DNA of 64,000 bases from Gigaspora rosea. Taxonomy: Eukaryota; Glomeromycota; Glomeromycetes; Diversisporales; Gigasporaceae. The first letter of the stretch is position 1. Each line of letters starts with the position of its first letter. Location of the stretch: positions 1 through 64,000 of the forward strand of contig QKWP01000770.1 in assembly GCA_003550325.1 (NCBI GenBank). The letters run 5' to 3'. A program made the position numbers and the translations under genes. The notes under the pieces are model-generated. The model saw only the letters and a program-made list of their open reading frames with translations. It did no database searches and had not been told where the DNA came from. Shown piece by piece: positions 10,657 through 21,663 of the stretch.

Positions 10657-12609
10657 ATTAGAATTTGGTGTTGTAATTAAAAACGGTTTCACTTATTGTA
10701 TTTATATTATATTCGTTAGCAGTTAATCTCCCTTAAATATACATTATTGTATCATTCGGGATAATCCTTAGGCAACAGGATTGATTGACTGATCTACTTT
10801 AGTACATATTCTAAATAAGTTGCTGGTGTTGTTGATTAAACTTTGTACAGTTGTTTCATCAATGAATTGTTGACCGGTAATATCTTTAATCATTGTAATC
10901 ATTGCGAGCATAAATATGTAAAAAAGATATTTATTCAGAATCAATAATAACATGGCTTCTTTAATCATTGTAAAAAATGTATTATCTGTGTAAAAAATTT
11001 TAATGTATTAGCCGTAAAGAGTCTGAAAGTTATTATATTCTTCAATAAAGTCTTTTTTTTTTTCTGAGAATTTTTATTTGATAATTGCAAATGCCCAGTA
11101 TTGGGGTTATCCGGCAATTTACGACCATGACCCGATCCCCCATATATAGATTTAGATTTATACAAATAAAAAAAAAATTCTTTCTCTCCTTCGCTGGCGC
11201 AGTTCACTTTTTACCAGTCATATTTTTTTAAAAAAAATTTTTTTGCATATTCTGGAAGCCGTACACACCTTGTAATACTGAAATCAAAGGAGGAATACTT
11301 TTAATAATTGTGTTTATCATTTTAGCTATCTAGAATGAAAATACTCTTGAAACCTGTGCATTTACAGTACTAATGCATTTAATTGAATATTTACAATATC
11401 GATATTTGCCCATAATTTGAATATTCGACATTGCGTCATAATCTAAAAAATATCAAGGCTGTGCTGTTCCATTATCATAAGAGTTTTCCGGATAATTTAA
11501 TACCGGTTTGTTTATTATAAGCTTATTTATCTTATTTCCATTTTAAATTATTTCTTTATCTTGTTTATTATTAAACTTATCAGCCCAAAATTATTAATAA
11601 ATCTCTTCTGTAATTATATATACTATTTATTTAATTTATACAATAACGTATACCATTTTTATTTTCATAAAAATATTGTGAATCTTACAATGCATTAGAC
11701 AAGAAAACTACAAAATCATTCGCATAAATATATTATATTACAAAATTGACAATTTATAATACTAATTTAATTATGGAAGCACGCTAGAGTATGAAAAAAC
11801 AGGTACATATAATAACTCAAAATTCTACATATGATATCGCTCTTTGGGTTTTAAAAAATAATTTACTCAAAATTTTAGTATAAACTACTCTCTCTAACCC
11901 AAACCTCTAACCATTTAATTTTGATTTTTTTTTTCTTTAAATTATATATTAAGTTGATTTACAAATTATATTCTGGTGTAAATTAAGAAATTTCTTTAAT
12001 TATTCAACATAAAAATTAAATACCGGTAACATCCGATAATCAAATCATGAAATCTTTGGAAGCATCGACATGAACATTGTGATTATGCCATCCAATCAAA
12101 GCAAGATGTCGATTACGAACCATTCTACAGTAAACAAACATACTCCGTTATGCAAGCATGGTTGTACTTGTATAGTGTAATGAATTTGTTTTATGATTTT
12201 TCCATTTTTATTTTTTGTGTAATCTCGTCTAAATTATGATTATTAAATATTATGAAAAAATGTGCATATTAAATAAGATTAACACCTCTAATCTAATATA
12301 GTAGGTTCTAGAAGGTGGCACTTTCATGTTGATTAAAATATATAAAATTTTGAAGTATATATGTTCAACAAAGAAAGAGAATCTTGTTTCCATCATAAAG
12401 TAGTAGTATAGTTATAATTATTTTCTTTCATCAATCAATAACATCATTATCTCACCCTTAACCTCGTAGCATTCAATCAATGTAACTTCAAGTAGCGGTT
12501 AAAGCTGCACTGCATGTCGTTCAACCACTATAATCGTGCATATAGTGATTAAAATACCGTATCAGCATTATAAAAACGTGATGTTTTTGTTACAGTAGAA
12601 TACAAAAAA
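10657..12609. other. Spacer between the paralogues
   Basis: A short minus-strand frame (10768-10968) encodes 66 residues with a hydrophobic N-terminal stretch (MLLLILNKYLFYIFMLAMI) and a polar tail. I do not recognise it and it may be chance. A less AT-rich patch at about 11090-11220 has no sustained frame. The rest is AT-rich without visible genes. Confidence 0.35.
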
Positions 12610-13361
12610 GTATTATTTTTTATACAACAACTCAAGTCAACTAATGATGTAAACGTCAAATGTTTCCGCTACGCTCTGAACAATATAATTACTAACCTAT
12701 GTAAATAAGACATACTTACATCATAGTTACACTACTAAAAATCAGTCAAAACAGAGTTTCTTGTATTACGTTACAATTCTTGTGCAAAATTCGATTAAAA
12801 AAATAAAAAGATGGAATTCTACTACAAATGTTCCGTACATAAAAAGGATATAGTTAAAAATTTTAGATTATCGAATCAAAAATTTGGAACTTGCAAAGAA
12901 ATTTTTACTATGAAATTGGTATCTGCGCTTTAGTTAATCGCGTTCTTCATAATATTTTTACCACTTAAATTCCTTAATTTAAACCCTGATATCTGCAAAA
13001 TTTATTAAGCTACCTATTTAGGTAAGTGGTATGATGAGTCACGGGAATCCCATATGGCATGACAAATGTTTACTGCACCACTATATGCATATCCAGCGAT
13101 GTAACCATGTAAATCTTTACCATAAAAATAAAACAAACTAAAGTAATTTGTGTTCAAATATATACTATATAAAGTATCTTTAAAACTGTAAAATCTTGCA
13201 AGGGCAGGGCAGGCAATAATCAGAAAGAAAGCACCTATCCATCCAAGCAAGTTACTTGAATTTGATTAGATAAACCGAACTAGTATTTGAATATATTAAT
13301 TTTCGAATTTGGTCAAATCGTTCAACTTTATTATATTCAAGAGAATACTTATTCGATTATC
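12610..13361 (+). repeat. Upstream part of duplicated gene unit, copy 2
   Basis: Counterpart of 8590-9567, with the same blocks in the same order. The last 80 bases (AATATATTAATTTT, GTCAAATCGTTC, TTATATTCAAGA) match the proximal block of copy 1. Confidence 0.7.
13014..13250 (-). other. Divergent short ORF in the duplicated upstream DNA
   Basis: 78 codons on the minus strand, starting hydrophobic (GWIGAFFLIIACPAL) and ending GYAYSGAVNICHAIWDSRDS. The matching DNA of copy 1 (about 9090-9170) keeps FGKDLH but then diverges and shifts. It could be the remnant of an exon of a divergent neighbouring gene carried in the duplication, or chance. Confidence 0.25.
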
Positions 13362-14372
13362 ATGTCAACTTATAATATGAATCTTATTAATACGGCTTTT
13401 ACAGCCGTAATGAGGCCCCATAATTTTGTATCTGAACAAGAGTTTCTCAATAAACAAGCTTATGAAGAAACATATGAGCAAGCTGACTTGCAATCGCTTC
13501 ATCAAGTCAATCTTGTTGGTAGTAATCCGAGCGCTGTAGTTAATAAAAAAATGATCCGGTATCCACCTCGACTACCACCACCTCGACTATTTAACTTTAT
13601 TCACAATAATAATAATAATACTTGTGAGCAATTAATCGGACAAATATTTGTTAAAACGCTCGCTGGAAAAATTATAACACTTGAATGTGAAGGAAATGAT
13701 ACTATTTATACTATTAAACAGAAAATTGAAAATAAGGAAAATATCCTGATATATCTACAGCAATTAATTTTCGATGGTGTGACTTTGGAGGATAGCAAAA
13801 AACTTTCTGATTACAATATTAAAAGAGATAGTACGTTGCACTTGATTATACGTCAACGTGGTGGCAGACGTGTAATTAGTTATTTATGTGTGAGTGCCTT
13901 GGATTCAAAATATGATTATGATTTTACAAATATTAATGATTTTGGAAAGACATTTATACGAGGATTAATACAGTATAAAAGACCATGTGGATGGAAACGT
14001 ATCGCTTTGAAGGTTACAGGAAAATACGATAATGGTGATGATAAATGGTTAGGTACTGGTAACGATGCTTGGCCTGTATCGTATCACGGTACTGCTAAAC
14101 ATAATACAAGGTCAATTGCTGAAGATGGTTACGATCTGAGCAAAGGAAAGCGTTTTGCTTATGGACGTGGAATTTATTCAACTCCTGACATACATATAGC
14201 TGAGCAATACGCTGAAAATTTTGAATTTGAAGGAAATATGTATGTGGTAGTATTTCAAAATCGAGTAAATCCTGTTAATTTACAAAGATTTCCTGTTAGT
14301 AACGGCGAGTATTGGCTTTCTGAAAAAGGTGAAGATGTTAGACCTTATGGAATTTGTATTAAAAAACAGTAA
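13362..14372 (+). CDS. Ubiquitin-like / ADP-ribosyltransferase-like fusion protein, copy 2
   Basis: Intact, intronless, 336 residues from the ATG at 13362 ([17 protein letters not shown]). An in-frame ATG at 13287 would add 25 residues, but the start matching copy 1 is preferred. Residues 93-168 are ubiquitin-like ([15 protein letters not shown]...[11 protein letters not shown]) with Gly-Gly kept. The K48 position is Val and K63 is Arg. The spacer before it (about residues 55-92) is Pro- and Asn-rich and unlike copy 1. Residues 181-336 are nearly the same as copy 1, with His242 (YHGT), Tyr272 (GRGIYST) and Glu316 (NGEYW) forming an H-Y-E pattern. The C-terminal domain is clearly better conserved than the ubiquitin-like domain, which suggests that selection acts mainly on the former. 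Function and substrate are unknown. Confidence 0.85.
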   Translation: MSTYNMNLINTAFTAVMRPHNFVSEQEFLNKQAYEETYEQADLQSLHQVNLVGSNPSAVVNKKMIRYPPRLPPPRLFNFIHNNNNNTCEQLIGQIFVKTLAGKIITLECEGNDTIYTIKQKIENKENILIYLQQLIFDGVTLEDSKKLSDYNIKRDSTLHLIIRQRGGRRVISYLCVSALDSKYDYDFTNINDFGKTFIRGLIQYKRPCGWKRIALKVTGKYDNGDDKWLGTGNDAWPVSYHGTAKHNTRSIAEDGYDLSKGKRFAYGRGIYSTPDIHIAEQYAENFEFEGNMYVVVFQNRVNPVNLQRFPVSNGEYWLSEKGEDVRPYGICIKKQ

Positions 14373-14875
14373 TAATAATCTCCAAAATCGATATGACTTT
14401 TTTGACCTCTTCTTCATTTTTTATATTTTCTCTTTTATCTTTTACTGTATTTTTTTTTTTTAGAATATTTAAATTGAATTATGTCATATATTCTACATCA
14501 TTACTAGTTATCATTAATTATTAAATTGTATATTCTTGCGATGAAATTTTGGGATCTTCATATTCAGTGCTGCGTCGGCTTAGCCGACCCAGCCGGTCCA
14601 GCCGCGTCTTAAATTGCTGCGCCACAGCAGCGGCTTAGCGCACGATCAACATTTCTAAACAAGCTTTTGTTGCGATTTTTTTTATAAATGTTCTTTATAG
14701 TCATACACAAATAAAAATAAAAACTATCCCAAGAGCACCCCGAAAATTTATCCTTGATGCCGCAAACAAAATGCACGGCAAAAAATACAGTAGTAAGGTC
14801 AAAATTATCAATACAGTTGAAATTAGTGGGGCACGTGATGAATTTTGTGATGATCATCGATAATATAATTTTCGG
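14373..14875. other. Spacer with a GC-rich patch
   Basis: 14564-14650 is unusually GC-rich (GTCGGCTTAGCCGACC, CAGCCGGTCCAGCCGC) and starts CAGTGCTGCG, like the end of a hAT-type MITE, but no matching inverted end was found. It may be a solo fragment. The short open frames here have no recognisable content. Confidence 0.35.
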
Positions 14876-14883
14876 CCGATATA

Positions 14884-16214
14884 TAGGGATGTTAAGTGGT
14901 TCGTTCAGTCCGATTCTGGTTCAGTCCCAAGAAGTTCAAAGAAAAAACGAACTGAACTGAAGTTCGTGAACTTTAGTCAAACTTTAAATGTTAAACTTGA
15001 GTTTGAGCTTGAGTTCATAAACTCAAAGCATAAACTTCGAGTCAGCTTTAAGGTCAAGCTCGAATTTATGGACTAAGTTTATTTAATTTTAAATATAAAA
15101 AACCCATGCTCAAAATAATTTTTTTTTACACTTTCTCAATTATATCACAAATTTACAGTATAATGTTTTCAATTTATATTTTATTTTGATAGTTTTCACG
15201 TTTTAATATCAAAAATATATATCGATATGATATTAACCAATCATGAGTAGAGCTTACTAATTTTACATTCGAATAATACTTAGATTTACAAATATTTATT
15301 TGAATATTCACCGAATGACAAATATTATTTGAATAAATATAATTATTTGAATAAATATAGTTATTCAAAGGCTATATTTATTCGAATAATTATAATTATT
15401 CGAATAACAAATACAAGTAAGAGGCTCTAATCACATGGCTTTTTATATGAGTATTCTGTCAAAACTCATGATTATTAACTAAATTAGAGGGTCTATTAAG
15501 ACCAGGTGTGTTTAATATTGATCTATATATATCTATAAAACCCGCTAACTATAACTATATCAAAAAAGTAATTCTAATCACTTTTAATGCACCTGGCTTT
15601 AATATTCTCCCAAATTGGGATGCAGGTTGTATAGAAAACTTTTATCTATTAAATTCATCAGTTCTTAATCAGTAACCAGACTATAAAACAATTGAAATTA
15701 GAATGTGTAGGGAATAGATAAATAAATTTGATAGACAATAGATAAACTAGTTGTTTTTTTTATATGAACAGGTATCTTGCAATATGACTGTGAGACTATA
15801 GAGCCTTTATGAATTATATGATATAATTCTGAATAAGTATATTAGCAAACATTTACTTGTAAAAACAGGATATTTGAATAATTTTTATACCAATGATATA
15901 TATAAAGAACAAGAGATATTAAGAACAATTGACCTTTTAAAAATGATTATTTTGGGCTTATTCTATCTGATTTTCATATAATTATTGTGTGTATGTATAC
16001 TGTGCTTAGAATTATACAGGTTATTTTAAGTAGTTTGAACTACTAGATTATAAACTAGGTTTCTAAACTAGTTATATAATTAAGTTTTAGATTTATAATA
16101 AGTTTATGAAACTGGTTTGGAAAATACTAATTAATTGTTCTCTAAATAAACTACCAAAAAACCTAGTTTGAACTGGGTTTGAACCTGGTTCACCTGAACT
16201 ATTTAATATCCCTA
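14884..16214. mobile_element. hAT-like non-autonomous element, 1.33 kb
   Basis: Ends are TAGGGATGTTAAGTGGTTC and, inverted, TAGGGATATTAAATAGTTC. Flanking 8-mers CCGATATA (14876-14883) and CCAATATA (16215-16222) match at 7 of 8. Subterminal GAACTGAA/GTTCAGG-like words occur at both ends. The interior is AT-rich, with a palindromic ATTATTTGAATAAATAT run at about 15320-15410. No transposase is seen. Confidence 0.75.
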
Positions 16215-16225
16215 CCAATATATTG

Positions 16226-16410
16226 TACATCAGCAAAATAAATACAGTATATGAAATCTTTCGAAAGAAATTGCATGCTAAAATTTTTCGAAAGAATTGC
16301 AATTGATGCAAATCTTTTAAAAAAACCACAATCTTTCAAAAGCTATCAGTATGTTTTTCTTTTGAAATATTTTGTGAAATATTGTGAAATATTGCGAAAT
16401 AGGCCAAATA
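16226..16410. repeat. Dispersed GAAATATTTTG-rich repeat, copy 2
   Basis: Starts GTACATCAGCAAA and contains CTTTCGAAAG and GAAATATTTTGTGAAATATT words shared with 4770-5075 and 19985-20245. Confidence 0.5.
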
Positions 16411-16607
16411 AAACAATGCAAATCTCTATTTAATTATCTTATTTCAGGACCACAAGAGGTAATATTTTGTATATTAACATATAAATCTGCAGTTTTTTAC
16501 AATATTTCGCAATTTTGCGCATATTTTTAAAATTTTAAAATATAATTTTTGCATTATCATATTTTATATTTTTATTTATTATTTATTATGAGTATTGCTA
16601 ATTTTAA

Positions 16608-16895
16608 CAGGCTGTGAAATTCACAGCCCTGCATCTGCCAATCAAAATTGCAGAATCAGCACGATCAGCAAATTTTTTTTGTGTAACAAAAACAAAGTTT
16701 TTTACGAAAAAATCAAAAAATTACTTGTAATGCAAAATCTAGCTTATGAACCTACTTTTTTTTATGCGAAAAAAAATTTCTTGCTAAATTTTACTATAAA
16801 GTTTGCTATTTTTATAACACTAACCCTAACCCCAACCCCAATTCTAACTTAAATAGAAACCTTTTTTGAAACGGAGGTGTGAATTTCACAGCCTG
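16608..16895. mobile_element. Inverted-repeat element with CAGGCTGTGAAATTCACA ends
   Basis: CAGGCTGTGAAATTCACA stands at the left and its reverse complement at the right. A telomere-like TAACCCTAACCCCAACCCC tract lies near the right end (16818-16840). No clear target duplication is seen. The 85-codon plus-strand frame overlapping it lacks features of a real protein. Confidence 0.5.
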
Positions 16896-16989
16896 TAAAT
16901 TGAAGTAATTTTCTATTTATTATTTATTAATAATATATATTATATATATTATATTTTAAATATTTTTTATCAATATTACATATTTTTAT

Positions 16990-17335
16990 TATATATTATA
17001 TTTTAATTATTATATATTCTTACAGTATTATTTTTACATTATTACATATTATTTTAACTACCTTTGCATTTTGTTGTATCTAAATCTATTACTATATACA
17101 AAAATCTAGTTCTATATACTTATTTTCGCTTACTCTATAGTTAGCTATTATCTTTGCTTTTTTGTTTTCTATTGTCTTTGCTTTGGCTATTTTTTTGTTT
17201 TGGCTATATCTTTAATTTGCTTTTTTTCTAAATACTTTCTATAAAAAAGTGAAAAAAATAAAAAAAAAACATTTTTCAGAATGTTGGTGTTCTTGCAAAT
17301 TGTCAGAAAAATTTTGTAAAGTGCCAAAAGTTGCA
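16990..17335. repeat. Dispersed repeat, copy 2 (partner 1640-1980)
   Basis: Shares TTGTATCTAAATCTATTACT, AGTTAGCTATTATCTTTGCT and TTTGTTTTCTAT blocks with 1640-1840 in the same order. Confidence 0.55.
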
Positions 17336-17439
17336 AAGTATTGAAGAAGTTAGAAATAAATAAAATCAAATAAAAATTAAAAAAAGAGTTAATATATATG
17401 TACCCGAAGGTACATGTACCCATATCACATGACTCACAA

Positions 17440-18331
17440 TAATAGCTTCAAATTTAATAATAAAATTTATTATATTAATTTATTTATTTATATTACACTA
17501 AAATACATAACTAACTTACATTTTTCTATTTACAACTCTAAACCCTAACACTAATCACATTCACTTTACCTATTCAAAACCCTAACCCAATCCGTTTACT
17601 ACTCCTAACTTAACCCAATCCATCCTAACTTTTTAGCCTAATACGTTTTACCTATTTCGAACACTAAACCCAATCCACATACGAAACAACACATGAATAA
17701 ACCGAATAACAACAAAAAAAGGAAACTGCAAGCGGCGAGTTTGCCAAAAGAACTCCAATAACACGACGATACAGACCAGTGACTTCTTGCGACAATTAAT
17801 ACCTAGATTAAAGAAAGTTAGCTAACATTAACCAAAAAAGTGAAGTTAACGTCAAATGATAGTACTGTAAAACCAAAACTCCCTCCAAAGCTCAACATAA
17901 TAAAAACTGACCCTAACCCTAACCTTTAGGCCTTAGACTATTAGAATGAAATTACATTTGCGAAACCTTTTACCAGCAACGATATGATAGGAAATAAAAT
18001 TACCTGACAAAAACTTCAATAACTACAAGTGAAAAATCCACGTCCACAATAATACTAGTAACGATAGCATATGCGAACGACCCAAATTGCGACGGACCTT
18101 TGCAACAACGTGGAACTACCCAAATGACAAAAACTACATTTACACAATAATTTGAAAGTCGATGATACCTAAAGCGATGAGTTTACACCAAGGCTCCAAT
18201 AACACGACGACTACGAAACTGGCGACGACGATATATTCATAAGCATCTAAGGTAAGAAAAGTTAGCTAACAAAAAAAAAATCAACAATGATAATCATTGT
18301 TTATATATCCCGTGATTATTATGTTACACAG
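17440..18331. other. Spacer with telomere-like words and a degenerate direct repeat
   Basis: CCCTAA-type words cluster at 17526-17600 and 17911-17930. CTCCAATAACACGACGA with flanking GCGAGTTT and AAAGTTAGCTAAC occurs at about 17735-17826 and again at 18175-18270. No sustained open frame is seen, although the composition is less AT-rich than the flanks. Confidence 0.4.
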
Positions 18332-18339
18332 GAGTGTGC

Positions 18340-18608
18340 AGTGTTGTACACGGACATTGTCCCGCCGATTTTTCAGGGACGCGAACAGTCCGGGATGGGA
18401 CGTCCGAGGCATGTCTGCAATAATGTCCCAACATGATACATGTCCGTCGGGTAAAACCAATCAAATTGCGGAATTATACAAATTTTATTGGTAGATGATC
18501 ACGTGTTGAGTTGCAAAATGTCTGGGACAAAAAATTCTGGGCGGACATGTCCCGGACGTCCCGTTCTGGACTGTCCACCGTCCGTGTCTGTGTCCCATGA
18601 CAACACTG
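18340..18608. mobile_element. hAT-like MITE, 269 bp, GC-rich arms
   Basis: Ends CAGTGTTGTACACGGAC and, inverted, CAGTGTTGTCATGGGACA, with long complementary GTCCGGGA/GGACGTCC-rich arms. Flanking 8-mers GGAGTGTG and GGAGTGCG match at 7 of 8. The open frames on both strands are products of the palindrome. CAGTGTTGTCA ends recur at 59823-60277. Confidence 0.75.
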
Positions 18609-18829
18609 GGAGTGCGGGTATAAAAAATTTTAATGTACCCTTAGGGACATAAATATTAATTCTTAAAAAAATAAGTAAAAAAAACAAACAAAAACAAAAA
18701 ACATAAGCAAACTAATAAAAAAAATAAACTAAGACCCAAATCTTTATTTCTCTGAAGTAAGAGTTTGAATTCTTGCAAATTCAGAAATTGCAAATTGCAA
18801 AAGCTATCTTGCAAAATGCCAAAAAAGTT

Positions 18830-19060
18830 GCAAAATGCTAAAAATGTCTGAGTTGGTTTTCTTGCAAAGTGCTAGGAAGTAAGAGTTCTGTTTTTGCAAA
18901 GTGTCAAAATAAAAAAATTATAAAAAATATTTTAAAAATAAAACAAAAAAACAAAGCAAAAAAATATTAAGCAAAAAAATAAATGAAGCAAAACCTTGCA
19001 AAAACTTGTCTCATTTCTTTAAAGAAGCATTTCTGGAAATTTAGAAATTGCTATGTAAAT
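18830..19060. repeat. Relative of the 250-bp tandem repeat
   Basis: Shares CTTGCAAAGTGC, AATAAATGAAGCAAAACCTTGC, CATTTCTTTAAAGAAGCATTTCT and TTTAGAAATTGCTA with the units at 3985-4735. Confidence 0.55.
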
Positions 19061-19690
19061 ATATAAAATAATAAAAATTATTTTTATTAATATAGCAGTT
19101 TAAAATAATTAAGCACATAAATATTTAATTGCAGTTAGTTGAAATAGAGAACAATTTAGTTGTTCTTGAATTATAAAAAATTTTAGATAATATAGTTTAT
19201 TGGTTTATCTATTTCTAGTTTGGTACAATATAGCCCTGATTATGTAAACTTTGATATATATATAATATCTTAAATTTCAGAGAGCTAAACTTACTATGAT
19301 GATATTTTTTATAAGAAAATTACTTAACAAATCTTTAGTTATTATAATTTTAAACTTTAGTGCTATATTATAAAATTTTATAGTAAGAAATTTTTTTTGA
19401 ATCTATAAATACACTATAGTAAAAGGAATAGTATGTTATATTTACTTATTTATTTAAACATTTAAGAGATGTTAATAGCTTAAATATTTAAGCTGAGCCA
19501 AACCAATAACATCTCCAACAATATACAAAAAACTAAAATATTAATTTTAAAAATATATATATATGAAGTTATAATCTTATTATTATGAATAACTTAGCTT
19601 TATTTATATAGTTTGTTAGATAAATTATATTTTTTATTAATAATTTTTAAATATATTAATTAAAAATAAAATTAAAAAATAACTAAAAAC
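19061..19690. other. AT-rich spacer
   Basis: No gene or clear repeat is seen. 19910-19952 ends in TTTCCAACACTG, which looks like the right end of a hAT-type MITE, but a convincing left end was not found. Confidence 0.3.
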
Positions 19691-19694
19691 ATAA

Positions 19695-19856
19695 GATATA
19701 AGTATGAGAAAGAGAATGAAAGAAAGAAAATAAGAGTGAAAAAAGAGTGAGAAAGAGTAAAAAAGAATGAGAAAATGAGAGAGAATAAGAGAGAATAAGA
19801 GAAAGAAAGAGAAAGAGAGAAAGAGAAAGAGAGAGAGAGAAAGAGAAAGAGAAAAA
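19695..19856. repeat. Purine (GA)-rich microsatellite
   Basis: About 160 bases almost wholly of A and G on the plus strand (GAGAAAGAGAGAGAGAG and variants). It creates long Ser/Phe/Leu-rich minus-strand frames that are not genes. Confidence 0.85.
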
Positions 19857-19984
19857 AATTTTTTCTAATTGAGAACATAAAAAAATTTTTGAGAACATTA
19901 ATTAAATAAACATGTTCTCATGAGAGCATAAATTTCAAAACAGATTTCCAACACTGCTTGTAATACAGATTTGTAGATTAATTT

Positions 19985-20245
19985 TTATATATTTAAAGTA
20001 TTTTGAAAATATAGTCCAATGCATTATTGATATGACCCAGGTTACATATCTACTGATCCAGCCAGTTCTCTAAGAAATATTTCAAATTCACTTTTGAAAA
20101 CATTTTCGAAATATTTTGAAACCTAAAATATTTCAAAATACATTGTGAAATATTTTGATATATATTGCATATGTGAAATCTTTTGAAAGATTTTTGCAGG
20201 TTCAAAGATCTTTCAAAAGATTGTACTACTATAAATTTGCTGATG
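19985..20245. repeat. Dispersed GAAATATTTTG-rich repeat, copy 3
   Basis: Contains CGAAATATTTTGAAAC, ATTTCAAAATACATTGTGAA and the terminal AAATTTGCTGATGTAC shared with 4770-5075. Confidence 0.5.
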
Positions 20246-20279
20246 TACTGACTGAAAATTATATTATGGAATAATACTT

Positions 20280-20830
20280 TTATTACAAAAAATTATTACC
20301 AAGATTTGCTGTCTATTATCACAAAATTCAAATTAGCTATAAGTAAAAAAAAAGTTCTTGAAGCAAACCTATTTCTTAAAAAATTTTTTTTTTGTGTCTA
20401 AAACTCTAATTTTGCCAAAATTATGAATTTTGAATATCATAACAGCTGTTTTAGAACATCTGGTAAAAAATTAACTAATCAGATATTTGCTAATTTATTG
20501 TAGTCTTAGTAAGCACTACCAAATCAAAACTTATTAAATAATTAAATGTTTAGTTAGTCAATTTTTTACTATATAATGTAGGCTGTTAATCCTTAAAATC
20601 CTTAATTTTGGTAAAAAATTTTTTAATTTTTTAGCTATCAAAAAGAAATTTTAAAAAAAGGATTACTCTATATTGTAATAAAATTAATAAAATTGGGTTT
20701 AAACCATTTTTTACTTATTGAGTATTGGCAGTTTCTTTGATAGAATTTAATTTTGGCTTTATTATTTTTTTCTATACATATTCTAGGACTCTAAATAATC
20801 TATATAAGTTTATATTTGACATCATAGTAA
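20280..20830. repeat. Dispersed repeat, partner at 52430-52790
   Basis: TTGTAATAAAATT, TTTTTTACTTATTGAGTATTGGCAGTTTC and the following TTTGGC...TATTATTTTT blocks recur in order and orientation at 52560-52740. Function is unknown; probably an old transposon fragment. Confidence 0.45.
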
Positions 20831-21079
20831 ACATTTTTTGGTTAGCACTTTTGTTTTGTATATAAGTTATATTTTAAACATTAGATCAAACTTTTATCTA
20901 CCTTTAACTCTTTTTAAAATACAAAGTTTTCTAGAAAAAAAAAACAGAACATTCTCTAAAAAAAAAAAACAATCTAAGCCCAGTTGATTTATAAGCTTCT
21001 ACGAATCATAAATATATATTCTACAAAATGTAAAAAAAAACTTAAAAAAACTAGTTTACTTAATTTTTATTTAATTTTA

Positions 21080-21330
21080 ACATTTTTCCAATTTTGGTAT
21101 TTTTCGAATTTTGCATTTATGCCCAGATTTTTCATTATCACATTTCAAATATAAAATTTATAAAAATTACTTCTATTAGCATTCTTTTAAATATACCTTT
21201 TTTGCCATTTAGCTGTTTTTAAATATAACCTTTTTGTCTAATACCTACATTTCAAATATAACCTTTTTAAAAAACAGGCCTCTATTAGCTATTTTTCAAA
21301 TATGACCTCATATAGATTGTTTGGGGTCCT
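21080..21330. repeat. Degenerate TTTCAAATATAACC minisatellite
   Basis: About five imperfect copies of CATTTCAAATATAACCTTTTT with interspersed TCTATTAGC words. Confidence 0.5.
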
Positions 21331-21663
21331 ATTTTAGCTAAATGACTAGGTCATTTCCAGACCAGTTGTAAAACAACATTCTAATTGAATCATAAGATCA
21401 GGTATGAAGTAATTAAAAAAAAACACTAGACAAAAAAATAATAAATATATTTATTTTTTTTAAACAAATAAAAAAAGTTTGTGAATAATAATTTACTGAT
21501 TGTAAAATGATATAAATCATTTTTGAATTTACAAATAGTATATTAATTGTTGAATTGGCTTATGCTAAAAATTTAAGTTATTTTATTATGAAATTAATAA
21601 AATTTTAGAGGGCTTTTTTTAGAGTATTGTTTTATATAGTTTGGTTAGGGTTTAGTGTTAGGG

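Noticed and set aside
13287-13361. Upstream start adding 25 residues to copy 2
   Set aside because: This stretch corresponds to the conserved non-coding block before the ATG of copy 1, and the paralogues align from MST onward.
18297-18687. Two GC-richer open frames on opposite strands
   Set aside because: Both lie on the complementary arms of the 269-bp MITE at 18340-18608.
19672-19898. Two long Ser/Phe/Leu-rich minus-strand frames resembling membrane proteins
   Set aside because: They are the translation of a GA-rich microsatellite.
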